DNA of 64,000 nt from Symbiodinium natans (GCA_905221605.1 CAJNDS010000320.1:62001-126000), one strand, 5' to 3'. Numbered from the stretch's first letter, positions 41,169 through 53,830 are shown. Numbers and translations: made by a program. Notes: generated by a model not told the origin, from the letters alone.

Positions 41169-43720
41169 TTTCGGCCGGATGCCACGAGCCTGAGCACCGT
41201 GGCCGCAGCACTCGAGGCCGGAGCGGTTGAAGCTGGGATGGGTTCAGGAGCCTGAGAAATTTCAGCGGCTGTTGAGATGGCTTGAGGATGTTTGAGGCTT
41301 TTAAGGGGCCTGTGGAAGGTTGTTTACAGTCGTGTAGGAAATGCCTGGTACTTAGGCTTCTTTCTTGCCTTTGCACTATACATCTTGCGCATGTTTCTAG
41401 GGCCAGTGTCCATGAGAGAGGAGATAGGCCGGGAGCAGTCGGTCTGTTGTAGCCTGGATTGCGTGGGAGGAGATGTTCGGCGACAAGGAAACACCTGCCC
41501 CAACGTCAGGGCAACTGGGAGCTTGCGCTGGCGCTCCTGCACAACATCCGCAGCCAGGCTCGGGCCCTAAAGCTGCGCCAAGCTTCGAGTCCGAAGTCCC
41601 GCTTCGCAATTCGTCCCAGAGCCCTTCGCAAGGGTTTTTCGTTTAGGGTTTAGGGTTTAGGGTTTAGTGTTTAGAGTTTAGGGTTTAGGGTGTGAAGAGG
41701 GACCTGCGTACCAGGATGCACTTCATCATAGTCCCAGGTGGTGCGGCCGAACATCGTCGTGTATGGTGTTGGGAGCTTACGCCCCTTGAATCTCTGAGCC
41801 ATCGTACTTGTAGCCTTCAGGAACCCATCGAGGATTCCAAGCTGACATTCAGATCGGTGTTGATTGCTCTCGAAGAACAAGGGAGAGAGGCATGATCTTC
41901 CCAGCTGTCCTGGTTGCCTAGGCCGGGGGAAGCTTTTGATTGCCAAGGCAGTTGCCGGCCGTGCGAGGGCCCACTGGCCCGTAGCGACGCAGCTCTTGGC
42001 TGCCGCAGCGCAGCAAGGTGTGCTCGCTTTGAGGATTTTACACCCAAAAGAATATCGGCCAGCAGCATGCAGCCTCCTGCTTCGACCCGGTGTTGAGTGT
42101 AGTCCGGGTTTTACACGGGTTCATGGATGTCAAGGCCCATCCGTGGGTTTGAGGGGCAGGTCAAGGACATAGGGGCAGGCGCTCAGGGTTCGCTTTCAGG
42201 GCCCTGCAGGCATCGGCGAAAACCAAATTGCGCGGAGCAGCGTGATGGCATCCCATGAGGCCACCCCGACTTGCGAGCCATCGGATCCCACGTCAGATAC
42301 GCACGCACTGTACACGCAGGCACGCGCTTAAACCTGCAATAAGCAGGGTAACATCAAGGGTAGCACAATCCCCCCCCCCCCCAACCAACCTTACAAGCCA
42401 ATTGCGTGCCGGAGGCAGCCAGCCGTTGGGAGTCTGGGCTGCTTCTGCTGGCGTCTTGCCAGCCTGGCCTTTCTCTCTCGGATTGGGCCCATTTGTTGGG
42501 GATTGTAGGGGTTCAGAGCGTAAGAGGGGCCCAACGAATGGTTAAAACTCCGGGACGTGGTGCCTTTGCAACAAGTTGTGGGAAGCAGCCTACTTTACCA
42601 TGCAGACATCGAGGAAAGCTCGGGGGGTCTCTGCGCATGGCGGAACCCGTTGGTGCCTCAATCCTAAATCCTAAGCCCCGATCTCGAATCGCGCGAGGAA
42701 GGTGCTCGGAGGTCGAATCTGGAGCCTGGCATTGTGGAATTCAGCAGCGCCTTGTCTCGACTTGTGAATATACAGGGCTGGTGGAGTGTGCGGTTTCTTC
42801 TTGGGTTTCAGGGTGACAGGGTCTGGGATTTGCGGTTTGTAGGTCCAGATAAACTTTCGACTTTGATGTGGCCTCTTTGTTCCGGGCCTAGCTTCGCGTA
42901 AACTTCCCAGGCTCGAAGCACCTGAAGCCCTTGACCAGCCGAAAGCGTTCCCTATCACCGCTACTGCTCACCTAGGTGACTATTTCTTGACACACATGCC
43001 ATACGTCTTCCCCCTTGAGCCACAGTTGAAAAGAAAAGGCTGAGTGACACGTCCCACAACAGATCCTCCGTTCTTCAAGCCAAGTTCTCGTTGGATGCTG
43101 TTGCAGGCGGTGTCAGCGCATCTTCAAGAAGCTGGCCGTTGGCGGTCGAGGTGCTGCAGCAGGCGCCTGGGAAACGCTGTAACCGGCCCAAGCGGTTGTT
43201 ACAGCAACTCTGTTTCAGAAGCCTGTTTTTCAGGAACTTGATCTAGATCCTGCTTGAGAAATTTTTGTTCATATAACACCCAAGAGGATATTAAACGTGC
43301 TATGTTTACTGAGGTTCTAAGGGGAGTACAGTGATGGATTGCAGAGGAGACTCTGCATCTCCAAGTGGCCAGGCGAGAGCCTGCGGGATTGAGCCGGATG
43401 CAGTCGTCCACAATGCTGCGGCAGCCTTAAGAGTGCTTCTACTAAGAGTGACGAGGTTTGTCCGGGTTTGGTGTTGGTTCGCTTTTGAAGCTTCAAAGCG
43501 TTGTTTGGAGCTCCTCTCCTTTTGTGGGTAGAACCTCGAGCCAGCTGTTTCCAAGTATTGGGTTCGCGCAAGCCTTGCGCAACTGCAATGGCACATTCTG
43601 ACGCCACCGCACAAAATGCACAAAAGCCCACAAAAGCCAACTCCATAAGGTCATCACTGCTTTCGGGCGAGGCCTGTGCTGGGCCCTCGCTTTGGAGACG
43701 CTGGAGGAGGCGAGCGGAGC
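41169..43720 (+). CDS. Split gene with PPR-like repeats
   Basis: Six exon-like islands on the + strand, each preceded by an AG, read as pentatricopeptide-repeat helices. They are 41169-41235 (FRPDATSLSTVAAALEAGAV), 41512-41590 (GNWELALALLHNIRSQAR), 41946-42050 (AHWPVATQLLAAAAQQGV), 43105-43190 (RSWPLAVEVLQQAP), 43367-43440 (ACGIEPDAVVHNAAAALRVL) and 43650-43720 (VITAFGRGLCWALALETLEEA without its last residue). The W-x-x-A-x-x-L-L helix A and the P-D-A/V...N/S-x-x-A helix pattern recur as in dinoflagellate PPR proteins, which bind organelle RNA. Exon ends and the true gene limits are uncertain. A TTTAGGG run at 41640-41693 lies in one intron. Confidence 0.45.
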
Positions 43721-44580
43721 TTGGAGTTTGGAGAGCATGTTTGCGGGAGGCGGAGCACGGAAAGACAGGGCAAGAGGAGCTTTCGTCGAAGACCTTCCCT
43801 CCCCAAACAGCACCTCTGCGCAGGCGTGTGTCCGCGGTGCGCGCAGCGTCCGCAGCTTTCGGGCAGCCTTGGCCGGGCCCCACACACTCTGAAGCGTTTG
43901 GAAGCCTTACACAACGCTGCGCGTGCCCCTTCTTGTATAGGATCGCTACAAAAAGTTGCATGTCAATCCCGAATGCGAACCCAGAAACCCTGCTACCCAT
44001 TCTGCAGTACTATAGCCCTTCGTCGAACCCTGCAACTCCAAGACCTCAAGCCAAGCCCCTAAGCCAAAACATCCTTGTGCACTAAATCACACTAAATCCG
44101 AAAGCTCAATAGCCTAAAGCCCACAAAGGTAGAAAGCCAAAATCCCCGAAGGCCCTATAACCCTACTACTTGGTGCATGGTACTTTGTAGCTGTACTTAT
44201 ATCCCATGTACAAGCCCCTCAAGTGCCCCAACATGGTCATCATTGTGCCATAAGTTCGGTTCGTTAAAAAAAGTACCTTGAACCTCCAAGTAGAGCCCTA
44301 AGACTCCTAAGGCCCCCAACAGCCTGGAGCCCTAGAGTTTCTTTTTTCCCCCCAGAAGCCCCAAAAACCCTAAGAAGCCCCAACGGCGTGTCGGAGGCGG
44401 CACTTGGTTCGGCGGGCCGCTGGGAGGAGGCCATGAGGCCCCGGGGGCCGCGGGGTTTTGGGGCCGCGGGGTTTTGGGGCGGCTAAGGGGGATCTCAAAG
44501 GGCTGTTTTTTGGGGTTTTCAGGGTTTGCCCTGAAAGCCCCCCCTTCAACCTTCAAGAGCCCCCTTTCGGAAGCAGCCAG

Positions 44581-44674
44581 GTTGCTGGGCTCCATGCTGG
44601 GGCGGCCGGACATGCCGGCGCCGGACCTGGAGTGCTACAACGAGGCTCGCTTCTCCACGGATGGGACTAAGGAG
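44581..44674 (+). CDS. Exon of unidentified gene
   Basis: Acceptor GCAGCCAG precedes an open frame (LLGSMLGRPDMPAPDLECYN...) and GT follows GGAG at 44675. C-rich CCCTAAG-type words lie upstream and TTAGGGTT-type words downstream. Family unknown. Confidence 0.35.
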
Positions 44675-44778
44675 GTTCCCCTTAGGGTTGGGGTTTAGGG
44701 TTTTAGGGTGCAGGGTTTCGGGTTTATAAGGCGCTCAGCCCTCTTGAGTCTTTGTGGGCCCTTGCCGCCGGCTTTGAC

Positions 44779-44935
44779 ATCGAAGCAGGGTGTGGTCGGA
44801 GTTGACTTTTTTGCCGGCGGTACCCCCCCCGACTCGCTCTCTCATGTGGCGCGTGTAGTCTCCGCGCGTATTACCAGCGAGGTGTTGGGATCATTTGGCT
44901 CGCGGGCTTGCTTTGCTGTGGAGCGCTGTCTGTGA
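44779..44935 (+). CDS. Exon-like frame, unidentified
   Basis: After CGAAGCAG the frame reads GVVGVDFFAGGTPPDSLSHV and on to a stop at 44935. The look is coding but no family is recognised. Confidence 0.25.
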
Positions 44936-45904
44936 GGGGCCTTGCCGGTTCAGATTGGGAAGGTTGAAGGGCAAAACGCTCTGCAACAACTCCGATCCGT
45001 GGTGTGCCCCCAGGTGTTGCTAGCGTGCGGCGGCCTTAGCCGAACCGCAAAGAAAGCCTTCTGAGCAGGTTTCAGGCTTGAGGGTTCAAATCCCGGGAAC
45101 CCGAACTAAAACCCTTAAGCCCTCAGAGCTTTTTTAACCCTTCAACCTTCGAATCATTCAACTCTGAAGTTCACGCCCTCCCCTAGACCCCCCCTAAGCC
45201 CTGAATCCTCAACTCTGAACTCCCCAAACTCCCTAATTAAGCCCAGGTACTCTGAAGCTTCGGCTTGAGGGCGATGAGGGTTTCGGGTGCCTTGAATCCC
45301 ATGCTTGAGGAACAATGCGGACATGAGTTTGGGGTTTGAGAGAGCTAGGGGCGTTGAGGATTTAGGAGCTTAGGGTTGGTGTTTTGGGGAATTTTTTAGG
45401 GTTCAGGGAGTTTATGGTCTGTTTAGCCCCCGCACAGGCCCAGGACCCATAAACACCCATAACCCGACAACCCTTCTTTTTCCGTAGGCCAAGGTGGAGC
45501 CACTCTTGGGGGCGGGGTTGCCCACACCCAAAAACCTGCACCCTAAATCTCAGAACCCACAAGACCTAAAACCCTAAACCCTGAAACCCTAAAACCCTAA
45601 ACCCTGCAAACCCTCCCCCGCTTCCCCCCTTCAAGGCGCGGGCGCGGGTGCCTGGGAGGTTTGTGCTGCAGCGCTGCAGGCGCGGACGATTCGTTGAGTT
45701 TCGATTCTTTGCGAGGGCGTTTTTAGTTAGGGTAGGAAATGAGGCCTTCCGGATTTGTCGGGCCTTTCGTGGCTTTAGTCGGGCTTGCTACAGGGTGGTT
45801 GAGAGTTTTTTTGCAGATTGAGTGCTAGTTTTTCGGTTTGGCTTTGCTTAGCTTGTCGTGTTCGGGTACCCTCCGAACCCTCAAGCCCCAAACTCCTCAA
45901 ACCC

Positions 45905-46090
45905 CTAATCCGCCTATAGGGGGGTCAAGCGTCACATCACCCCTTCTAAGGGTAGCTACATGGACCCTTATTATGGTCCCTTGCCTCTCTTGAAGGGTTC
46001 TGATGTCTGGGCCCTTTAATTTGCATAGGGCATATAAGGGATAAAGAAGGGGTACCCTTTTAAGAGCCCACACATGCTGAGGGACCATGT
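45905..46090. repeat. AGGGTCCCT repeat, locus 2
   Basis: Contains GGACCCTTATTATGGTCCCT, GGGCCCTTTAAT and related words. Confidence 0.5.
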
Positions 46091-46214
46091 CACTTCCCTT
46101 ATAGACTGTGGGCCGCCTCAGGTGATGCGCGCGAGCAGGCCGGGTGGGCTTTCCGGGCCTGAGCGGTTTGGAGTTTGGGGCTCGAGGCCCCGCCATCCTC
46201 CCGTTGCAAGCAGG

Positions 46215-46335
46215 CTCGACTTGCCCTAAACCCGAAACCCTAAACCTTAAACCCTTATAAACCCTAAACCCTAAACCCTAGACCCTAGACTCCAGACCCT
46301 AGACCCTAGACCCTAAACCCTTCCCCTTAGACTCT
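46215..46335 (-). repeat. CCCTAAA telomere-like array
   Basis: About 15 heptamers with CCCTAGA variants, C-rich on the + strand. It precedes an exon-like island at 46380. Confidence 0.85.
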
Positions 46336-46379
46336 TAACCCTCTCTGAACCCTCTGAACCCTCTGAACCCTCTGAAACA

Positions 46380-46482
46380 GCCACGACACCTACGGCTCCA
46401 CCCGGCAGGTGCCCGCCGGATCTTCGCGCTTACGGCTGCAGTGCGCGGGCCTGCGCTGGCCCCGGAGCTGGTGAGTTTGCAT
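46380..46482 (+). CDS. Exon-like island, unidentified
   Basis: Open in all three plus frames between AAACAG and GTGAGT (46483). It is flanked by CCCTAAA words upstream and TTTAGGG words downstream (46500-46550), like the recognised exons. Confidence 0.3.
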
Positions 46483-46559
46483 CTGAGTTTGAGGTCGAGG
46501 GTTAGGGTTTAGGAGGGTTTAGGTTTAGGGTTCAGGGTTTAGGGTTTAGGCCGCGGGAT

Positions 46560-49500
46560 GATTTGGGACGGGCTTCCAGCGTTGTAGAGTGGTTTCTGGT
46601 CGCGAACTTGTCAAGTTTTCACGGCGTGCATGGCTTGCCGGGCTCCGTTTTATGTTTTAAATGCTACATCTCGGCAGCTTGAGCGATGTGAGACATTAGT
46701 TCGGAGAGATCTCATATCATGGCTTTCCAGGCGTCCTTGGGGGTCGACATTGGGAAGTTCGAAGGGTTTTGGTGAACAGGTAGACTGTTTTGAAGTTTGA
46801 ACTGAAGATGCAAATGTTGTGGAAATCTGGGACTCTCGGCCCGTCTATGTCCTCTTCCAGCCTCGCCGGCGTGCAACGACGCGTCTCGACGCTGTTCTTT
46901 GGCTCAAGGGACGGGGGCTACCCCGCCCCCCTTAAGCCACCGCCATGCCACCTCACATGGCCGCGGGCTTGGTTTGGATGTTTTCATTTGCTTTGGATGC
47001 AGCAACCGCTCACCATTCTCATACAACTGCCTGCCGATCCTCTTCCAGGAGGTGTCTCCATATCTCTGGCAGCTTCGAGGCGGATGGCAGGGGCTTGGGG
47101 TTGCGGATCGGTGTTTCAATGAAAGATTATTAGCATCAAGGGACAGGGAATAAAGATGCATGTGCGAAGCTTTCGCGAAGGTCAAGTGCATGCAACCTGT
47201 CCAGGGCAGATCGCTCTCCTCATTTCCTTCAAGGTTCGTCGGGGTTTCTTTGGGTGTTTGGCTTGTCCATCAGAGGCTCGCTGTCTGCATGCGTTCCGGT
47301 ACTGCTGTGACCTGGCGCAGAAGAGGGTCTCGGGCTTTTGGGGAGCTCTTGCTTGTAGACCCCAAAAGCGACCACAATTTAGTGAACTGCCCTTTAGGTT
47401 CAGATACGATTGTGGCATCATTAAAGTCCATTGGTTAGACAACACCGGCACAGACCCAAAAATCCGGAAATGGCTGAATTTAGCTGTACAGTTGGGTTTG
47501 TGAATGGGCTATTCATGATGAGATGTTCAAGCTTCTGTTAACAAACGTTAGCTGTGGAGGTGAAGAGTTGTGGGTTGGGGGTTTTGAGGCTGGGGGTTCT
47601 ACGCTTAGGGAAAGGAGTTGATCAAATATTCAACCACGCCGACGCGGACACATGAGGCAAAAGCAAGGGGGGGGCTGCATGCGGGCAAGGGCTGCCAACA
47701 AAGCAATTCATGGGCGGCACCTCGGCAGATAAACCCACACAGTTTAGTAGAGCAGAACCACAAAACCTAACCATCCCCCCCCCCCCCCACACCCCCTCCG
47801 AACGCGTCAATCCTTCAAGGAAGTAAACCCCAAAGCCTGCTCAGCCTGCAACTCAGGTTTATATCTTCCGTCGAGGTGGGGCACAGGGGGAACTTTCGGA
47901 GCTTAAGGGGGGAAGACCTGTCGGAGCTTAAGGGTGTCAGGGTTTTGGGCTTCGGGGTTTCAGCGCTTTGTGCCTTGAAAAGTTAAAGCTGTTCAAGTGT
48001 TGGTGTGCAGCATTCAGGGTCAGGGGGGCGGAGATGGGCTTAGTAAGAAAAATTCAAGGCTTCGATGAAAGTGATTCAAACCAAAGACAAAGCATCCGCG
48101 AACAATGGGCCGAAAGCGTAAGCCAAAAAAAGACACGAATCTTGCGCCAGGGGACTGAGGTGCGAGCTGCCACCGGCATCGAGGCGGTTAGAAGGGTTCT
48201 GGGAAAGTGGTGTTTAGGGGGGACGCATGGGGCGTGTGTTCCTGCATCTTAGTGATGACTTTTGCGCCGGGACCCCTTCTCGCCTTGTCCTCCTTGAGGG
48301 TTTCTCAAGTGTCTGAGAGTGGAGGGGTCAAAGTCTTCGGCCGAAGGCCTTCGTAACGCATCCTCAGAGGTCCTTACGTTCTCGACCCGGGGTCGAATCC
48401 TTGAACATAACAGTCTACAACTACTTGCCTAGAAAGCTATTTGAACCCCCCTAAGCTCTATCAGAAGCCTTAGCAAGACAAGAGGAAGGAGTTGCCAAGT
48501 TCCTTCGCTCCCAATGATGGGCCCCCTGGGTTGTTCAGGGCATTCGGCTCCTGTTTTGGCTTGGAATCGTTCTTCTGGCGGGCCCTGGTAGTGAGTTTCG
48601 CCCTGGTGCGTTCTACTTGCTCCACTCACGGATCCCTCACCAATCCCTCAGACCAGCAGAGTGCCACTCCGGGTTCAGGAGAGTCCAAGATGGCTTTTGG
48701 AGAGAGTGGAATCTTAAGAGCGTTTGAACCGTTGAGCTGGGTGCAGTGAGCATACTGTGCAAGATGTACATGGCCCTCTGCACGGAGCCCTTCGGGCAGG
48801 TCGTGAACGGCCTGGAGATTCATGCCGGTCATGCCGCGCATCACATGACCGACCCTCGCCACATTGAGCCATCAAGAGATTCTGCAGTATTTTGTCGGCC
48901 CCTCAACCCCCGAATCACCGAACACCCCTCTAAGACCCTCAAACCAAGGCACTCCCGAAGCGAAAGCCCTGGAGCCGCTCAAGCCCCCCAAAACTTCTCA
49001 GCCCGAGCAAGCCCTCTGCTGAAGCCCGGAGATCCGAATTGGCCCAAGCGGCTTCAGAAGGGGGGTTAGGGTTTTCGGGTTCGGGGATGTAGGCTTTGAC
49101 TCTGAGCGTTCAGAAAAAGCCTGAAAGCTGCCACCAGAGCGCTAGCGCCCAAACTGAGATCTTCCAAGCCCTCAGCCAAATACCCCCAAGCCCGAAATCA
49201 GAACTTGACCGTTCCTGGGTGGATCGTTTCGGCATCTGGTGGGGTTGCACTCATCAGGGTGATGGACTTGTTTTTCTTTGACAGGAGCAGAGATCAAGGT
49301 TTAGAGTGGGCCCCTAGTATGGGCCCCCCAATATGGGTTAATGATTTCAGGATGAGGGGAGACGACGGGAACACGTAAAGGCATAACCCCAAACCCAAAA
49401 CCCTTGAAGATATAATATGTGGGGCGCACATTTGAAATACCCTGCAAAAACCCTAAACGGAGGCCCTGACTCACCGCCTCCGACGGGGTGCCAGCCGCCA

Positions 49501-49860
49501 TGGGGCGAGCCGAGCAGCACTTTCGGTGCCCTTGCTTTCCAGTTCTTGGGTTTAATGGATTTCCAATGGGTTTCCAGGGTTCAGGGAGTGTTCAGGGTTT
49601 AGGGTTTAGTATCTAGCTTGGTTGTGGGTTTTCGGGTTGAGTACGTACTATGCCTAGAGATGTTTGTCGATGTTTGGACACCTTTTAAGGTCTTCCTTGT
49701 TCCCCTGCCCTAGGCTGGGCCGCTGTTCAGGAACTTTCAGAATAAGTTTTTTCCATAATTTGGGTACGCCGCACAAAAGATGAGGTCCTTACTGTGGGAC
49801 TCTGAGCTTTGTTGGGGACGTGAATTCTAACATCCCGGAAGCGCAGCCCTCCGCACACTG
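46560..49860. other. Long stretch with weak exon-like islands
   Basis: Possible exons are 47156-47503 (115-aa ORF), 48055-48240 (acidic/Gln-rich frame after TTCAAG) and 48764-48880 (MYMALCTEPFGQVVNGLEIH after GTGCAAG). None is identified. A run of C lies at 47776-47791. Confidence 0.3.
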
Positions 49861-49862
49861 AG

Positions 49863-52800
49863 GTGGATGCCTCCGGCTCCACTTCAGGCTACCAGCTCAC
49901 CACGCCGCTGGAGGACGCCCGGACTTCGGGCCCTTTGGGCTCTTAGGGCTCTTAAAGGGATCTTAGGGCTCTTCGAGCTCTTAGGGCCTCTAGGACTTTA
50001 ACCCGACATCCCAAAGGGGTTGGGGTCCCCAGGTTTTGGTCTTGCGGCTTCTTGTTGGCGCTTTCTAGTCACTCGTCTTAGGGAGGTGCCTGATGTTGCC
50101 TGTTCAGGGTTTAGGGTTTGGGGTTGCCAGAAGAGGTACCTACAACGAACACCCTTTCTTTTCCATGGTGTGTAGCTTGGGCAGCCCTAAAACCCCAAAC
50201 CCCAAACCCCAAACCCCAAATCCTAAACCCCAAACCCAAAACCCCAAAACCCCAAAACCCCAAACCCCAAACCCCAAACCCCAAACCCCAAATCCTAAAC
50301 CCCAAACCCCCAAACCCTAAACCCCGAAGCCAGGACATGTCCTCGGAGTACACGGGCATCATCGGCGTGGGAACTGCCTCGGACGGCGGGGCGGAGTTCG
50401 AGGCAGTCGCGGGAGCGACCGGAAACTCTCGCCGGTTCAGGGGTTAGGGTGTAGGGTTTTGGGTTTAGGGCTTGATGGTTAGGGTTAGGGTTTAAGTCAG
50501 GGCTCAGGGATGTTTCGGGCAAGCTTAGGGTTCAGGGTTGTCTAGCATTGAGGGTTGGGGGCAAAAGAAGGGGCAGGTGAAGCTTCAACACGTAATGCCG
50601 ACGTCCGACAGCTCTCAGTCCCGTGAGGCGAGAGGTTTCAGTTTCAAGGGAGATTACAGAGGGTTTAGGGTTTGTGCTTGCACCCTACAGCGTTTAGGGA
50701 CCAAAAAGCCTACCCTAAACACCACACGCATCCACACGCTACCCTAGATTTCGAGGGAGCTTGGCTTTCGTGACCTCTGCAGTGCAGGCTCGCGTTGTGT
50801 TTGACACCGGGAGCACGAACCTCTGGGTGGCATCGGTTCTTTGCAAGGACGGGGTGGGCTGGGGACAGCTTTGCCCTTTAGGGGTTTAGGGGGCCTTTAG
50901 GGTATGTAGGCGCTGGACCGTTGGGCCCTACTGCAGAACCCTAAAGGGTGAATGGCTTAGTGTTCGATCGTAAACGCTTGTGCGAAGACGCGGGAGAGCA
51001 TCCAACACGTGAAGCCGAAACCACCGAGGGTGTGGCCCTGTTTTACAGCTGGCCTTGCCATCGAAGCCGCACTAGACGATGGGGCCGGCCAGGTAGGTGT
51101 GTCAGCGAAAGAACCCGACCACCGCGGCAAAGCTGGCGGGGCCCTCAAATCCCCAGCCGCCAAAACCCTCAAGCCCATCAGCCCGAGGATTCGCCCTGCG
51201 ACCGCGAGGGCTCGGAGAAGTTCTACGACCCAGTTCCCTGGGCGCAATGTAGAGGGCCTGCGTGGGGCTTTAGGGCTTTGGGGTTGGGAGATGCTTGGCT
51301 CCATCAGCTAGTTTTTCCAGCGTACCTTCGGGTCACCTGTCAAGGCTTGTCCCCATTTGCAGGGGCTTCCTCGTGAACATTGAAGTTGCAAGGAGCGTTA
51401 TCTAGCTGGCCAGGTTTTAGGTGCTGTGAAGCAGCTTTTTAAAAACGCAGAGGTACCTAATTAGCACACTAATGCATGTTGTGGTTACCCTACGCCTACC
51501 CTATAATGCAATCCCACCGGTTCAGATATGCATTTCCAGCTTGAAGGTGTTTGTTCGAATCGTATTTGTCAGGGCTTCTGTCAGAAACTGTGCATGAGCA
51601 ATGCATCGGGGGCGTGGAAGATCTCAGGGCAGGGCTTCTGCCAAGCAGTTGCAACAAACGTGAAATCAATCCGATCGGTGGTATTCTTTTGTTTGAGGGC
51701 CAATCCTTCACCACTCCCCCAAGCACCCTCTTGAAACAGTAAGCCCTAAGTTCCATGTAGCTCTGCTAGGGTTTCTTAGGGCTGGTCTGCATGTCTCTTT
51801 GTCGTCCAGTTGACTTATAAGTTTTACACCGGCCCAGGAAAAGTCGTCGACTTCTGAAGCTTTCCTCGAAGACGGCATGGACCGGCCTGGTTTGGGGTTT
51901 CGGGGCTCGGATGTTTGAGCAGGAAAATCGCTCATCATGCGTACTTGGGGTGCTAGAGCAATGAATGGATCGCTTCCAGAAATAGACGCCAAGTCCGCAA
52001 CAGTGGCTTTTCTTCATACTGGATCAACCCAACGCCGTCTTCCTTCCAGAAAGGTACTTTGGTTCGTTCGTCTAGGAGACGTGGTGGATCCACCATCGCT
52101 TGTAGTTAAAAATCATCCGTTCCTTGTGGGGCTAGGACATGAGCAGAAACATACTTCAGGCAAACTTGACAGCCGGGCCAATCCATTGAATCTGCTTGCT
52201 TTCGGCTTGCAAGTACTTGTGCGGAGACCTGAAAAGGACTGTGGCAGGAAGAATCAATCTTTGGCCATTCTGTTATTGATGGAAGCTGAAATGTGGCGCC
52301 GAATGTTTGTGGCTGTTGCGGAGCAGCTTTTCAGCACCTTGAAGTTGCGTGCTGGCCTGGCAGGAGAGCGACTCAGACATCGACATCATTTTCGGCACGG
52401 GAGAGCTCAAGGGCCCCCTGCATGTGGATACCTATCGGGTAGGCCGGAGCTGCTGGAAGGTTTGTGGCCAAGTTGCCTAGTTACTGTGCATGTGGCTGCA
52501 GCGTGTCCCTCAGGTCCACCCTAAACCCCGAACCCCAAACCCTAAACCCTAAACCCTAAACCCTAAATCCTAAACCCTAAACCCTAAACCCTAACCTTTG
52601 GCTGCCAGGCCCCATGGCCGTGGAGAAGCAGCCCTTCGCCATGATCCGCGAGATGACAGGTGCCCTGGCATGGGGGGGCACTTTTGGGGTTTAGGATTTA
52701 GGGTTTGGAGTTTGGGGTTTGGGGTTTAGGGTTTAGGGCTACTTTGGGGTTTAGGGTTTAGGGTTTGGAGTTTGGGGTTTGGGGTTTAGGGTTTAGGGCT

Positions 52801-53080
52801 ACTTTGGGGGGGAGGTTTAGGGTTTGGAGTTTGGGGTTTGGGTACTGTGGGGGGAGGTTTAGGGGAGGCCTAGGGCCTCAGGGTGTCAGGGGGCAAGGGT
52901 TTGAGGTTTAGAGTCTAGGGTTTAGGGTTTGGGGTTTGGGGTTTAGGGTTTCGGGTTTAGGGTTTAGGGCTACTGCGAAGTTTCCGAGGTGATGTTTTCT
53001 CCTCCTTCCCCTTCGAGGGCATTCTGGGCCTGGCCTTTCCTTCCCTCTCCTTTGGCGGCATCGAGCCCTTTTTCGAGAAG
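49863..53080 (+). CDS. Pepsin-family (A1) aspartic protease, split gene, 3' end not found
   Basis: Exon-like islands align in order with cathepsin D/pepsin. 49863-49922 (YQLTTPLEDAR) is possibly propeptide. 50334-50403 (SSEYTGIIGVGTASDGGAEF) is the first mature strand. 50788-50853 (ARVVFDTGSTNLWVAS) has the first catalytic Asp in DTGS. 51188-51235 holds a Cys pair and EKFYDP. 52364-52438 (IIFGTGELKGPLHVDTYR) is the GTGS-loop strand. 52609-52659 (MAVEKQPFAMIREM) and 52989-53080 (FEGILGLAFPSLSFGGIEPF) follow. Reading frame runs across several junctions. The second DTG/DSG exon was not found, so the gene is incomplete or continues in unrecognised exons. Most introns contain telomere-like heptamers. 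Endolysosomal or secreted proteolysis is the family role. Confidence 0.6.
50187..50330 (-). repeat. CCCCAAA/CCCTAAA telomere-like array
   Basis: About 20 heptamer-like units, mostly CCCCAAA, ending four bases before the acceptor of the protease exon at 50334. Confidence 0.85.
52518..52592 (-). repeat. CCCTAAA telomere-like array
   Basis: Ten heptamers in C-rich orientation directly upstream of the protease exon at 52609. Confidence 0.9.
52682..52978 (+). repeat. TTTAGGG telomere-like array with a 60-bp higher-order repeat
   Basis: G-rich heptamers. A block of about 60 bp (GGGCTACTTTGGGG followed by heptamers) is repeated at about 52736 and 52796. It occupies most of one intron. Confidence 0.85.
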
Positions 53081-53095
53081 CCTGCCTGCAATCCC

Positions 53096-53182
53096 GGGTT
53101 TAGGGTTTAGGGTTTGGGGTTTAGAGTTAGGGTTTTGGGTTCAGGGTTTGGGAGTTAGGGTTTGGGGTTTCTGGGTTTTAGG
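53096..53182 (+). repeat. TTTAGGG telomere-like array
   Basis: G-rich heptamers with TTTGGGG variants after the last recognised protease exon. Confidence 0.85.
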
Positions 53183-53429
53183 GATTCGCTCAGCTGCGCA
53201 GCTTGAGACGCTCACGGGATGCTAAAGCTGGATGTCGGAGCCTCCCACACGCACACCGACAAGAGGCCCGGGGCCTCAAATGTCGTAGAATCCTGCTCCC
53301 CTCCCCCTCCCCCCCCCAAAAAAAAGAAGAAGAAATCAACACGAAGCCCAATTGCTTGCAAAGCTAAACCTAAACCAATTTTTTATGGAAGCCCCCCAGC
53401 CCCAAGTTCCTCTGAGGGAACCCGTGTCT

Positions 53430-53830
53430 TTTTTTGTGTTGTTGCGGCCCGCGGCGGCAGCACAAAAAAGCGCCCCGCATCAACAGCAGAAAAAAGCCCC
53501 CCCCCCCCCCGGGCAAAACAAACACGGGCCCGTCAGTGTGTGAGTGAACGCGCCGGGGCCCCGCAGCAGCAGCAACAGAAAAAAGCCCCGCAGCAAAAAA
53601 AAAGTTCCCCCCCCACGGCAAAGCAAACACGTGCGACGCAGCAGCAGCAGCAAAAAACATCAACGCGCCCCGCAACAGCAACAAAACAACAAATAGCGTG
53701 CCCCGCAGCAACGGCCAAAACGCGCGCCCTGCAGCAACAGCAAAAACAAAAACTGCTATGGCCAATGAGCAAGTGAACGCGCCAGCGTAGGGCATCAACG
53801 GCAACAAACACAACGTGGCGACAGCAACAA
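53430..53830. repeat. CCCCGCAGCAACAGCAAAA minisatellite, first locus
   Basis: Irregular units of about 20-35 bp built from CCCCGCAGCAACAGCAAAA with short A-rich or CGCG spacers. ORFs on both strands are repeat products. The second locus is at 63595-64000. Confidence 0.85.

Larger units (their letters stand above)
44936..46379. other. Intron-like or intergenic sequence with heptamers
   Basis: Telomere-like CCCTAAA words at 45560-45610 and 46215-46330, and palindromic GGGTCCCTT-type repeats at 45905-46090. A possible exon at 45656-45800 is weak. Confidence 0.4.

Noticed and set aside
45070-45105. GGTTCAAATCC, a tRNA B-box-like sequence
   Set aside because: No T-stem pairing, no acceptor stem, and no A box at the right distance.
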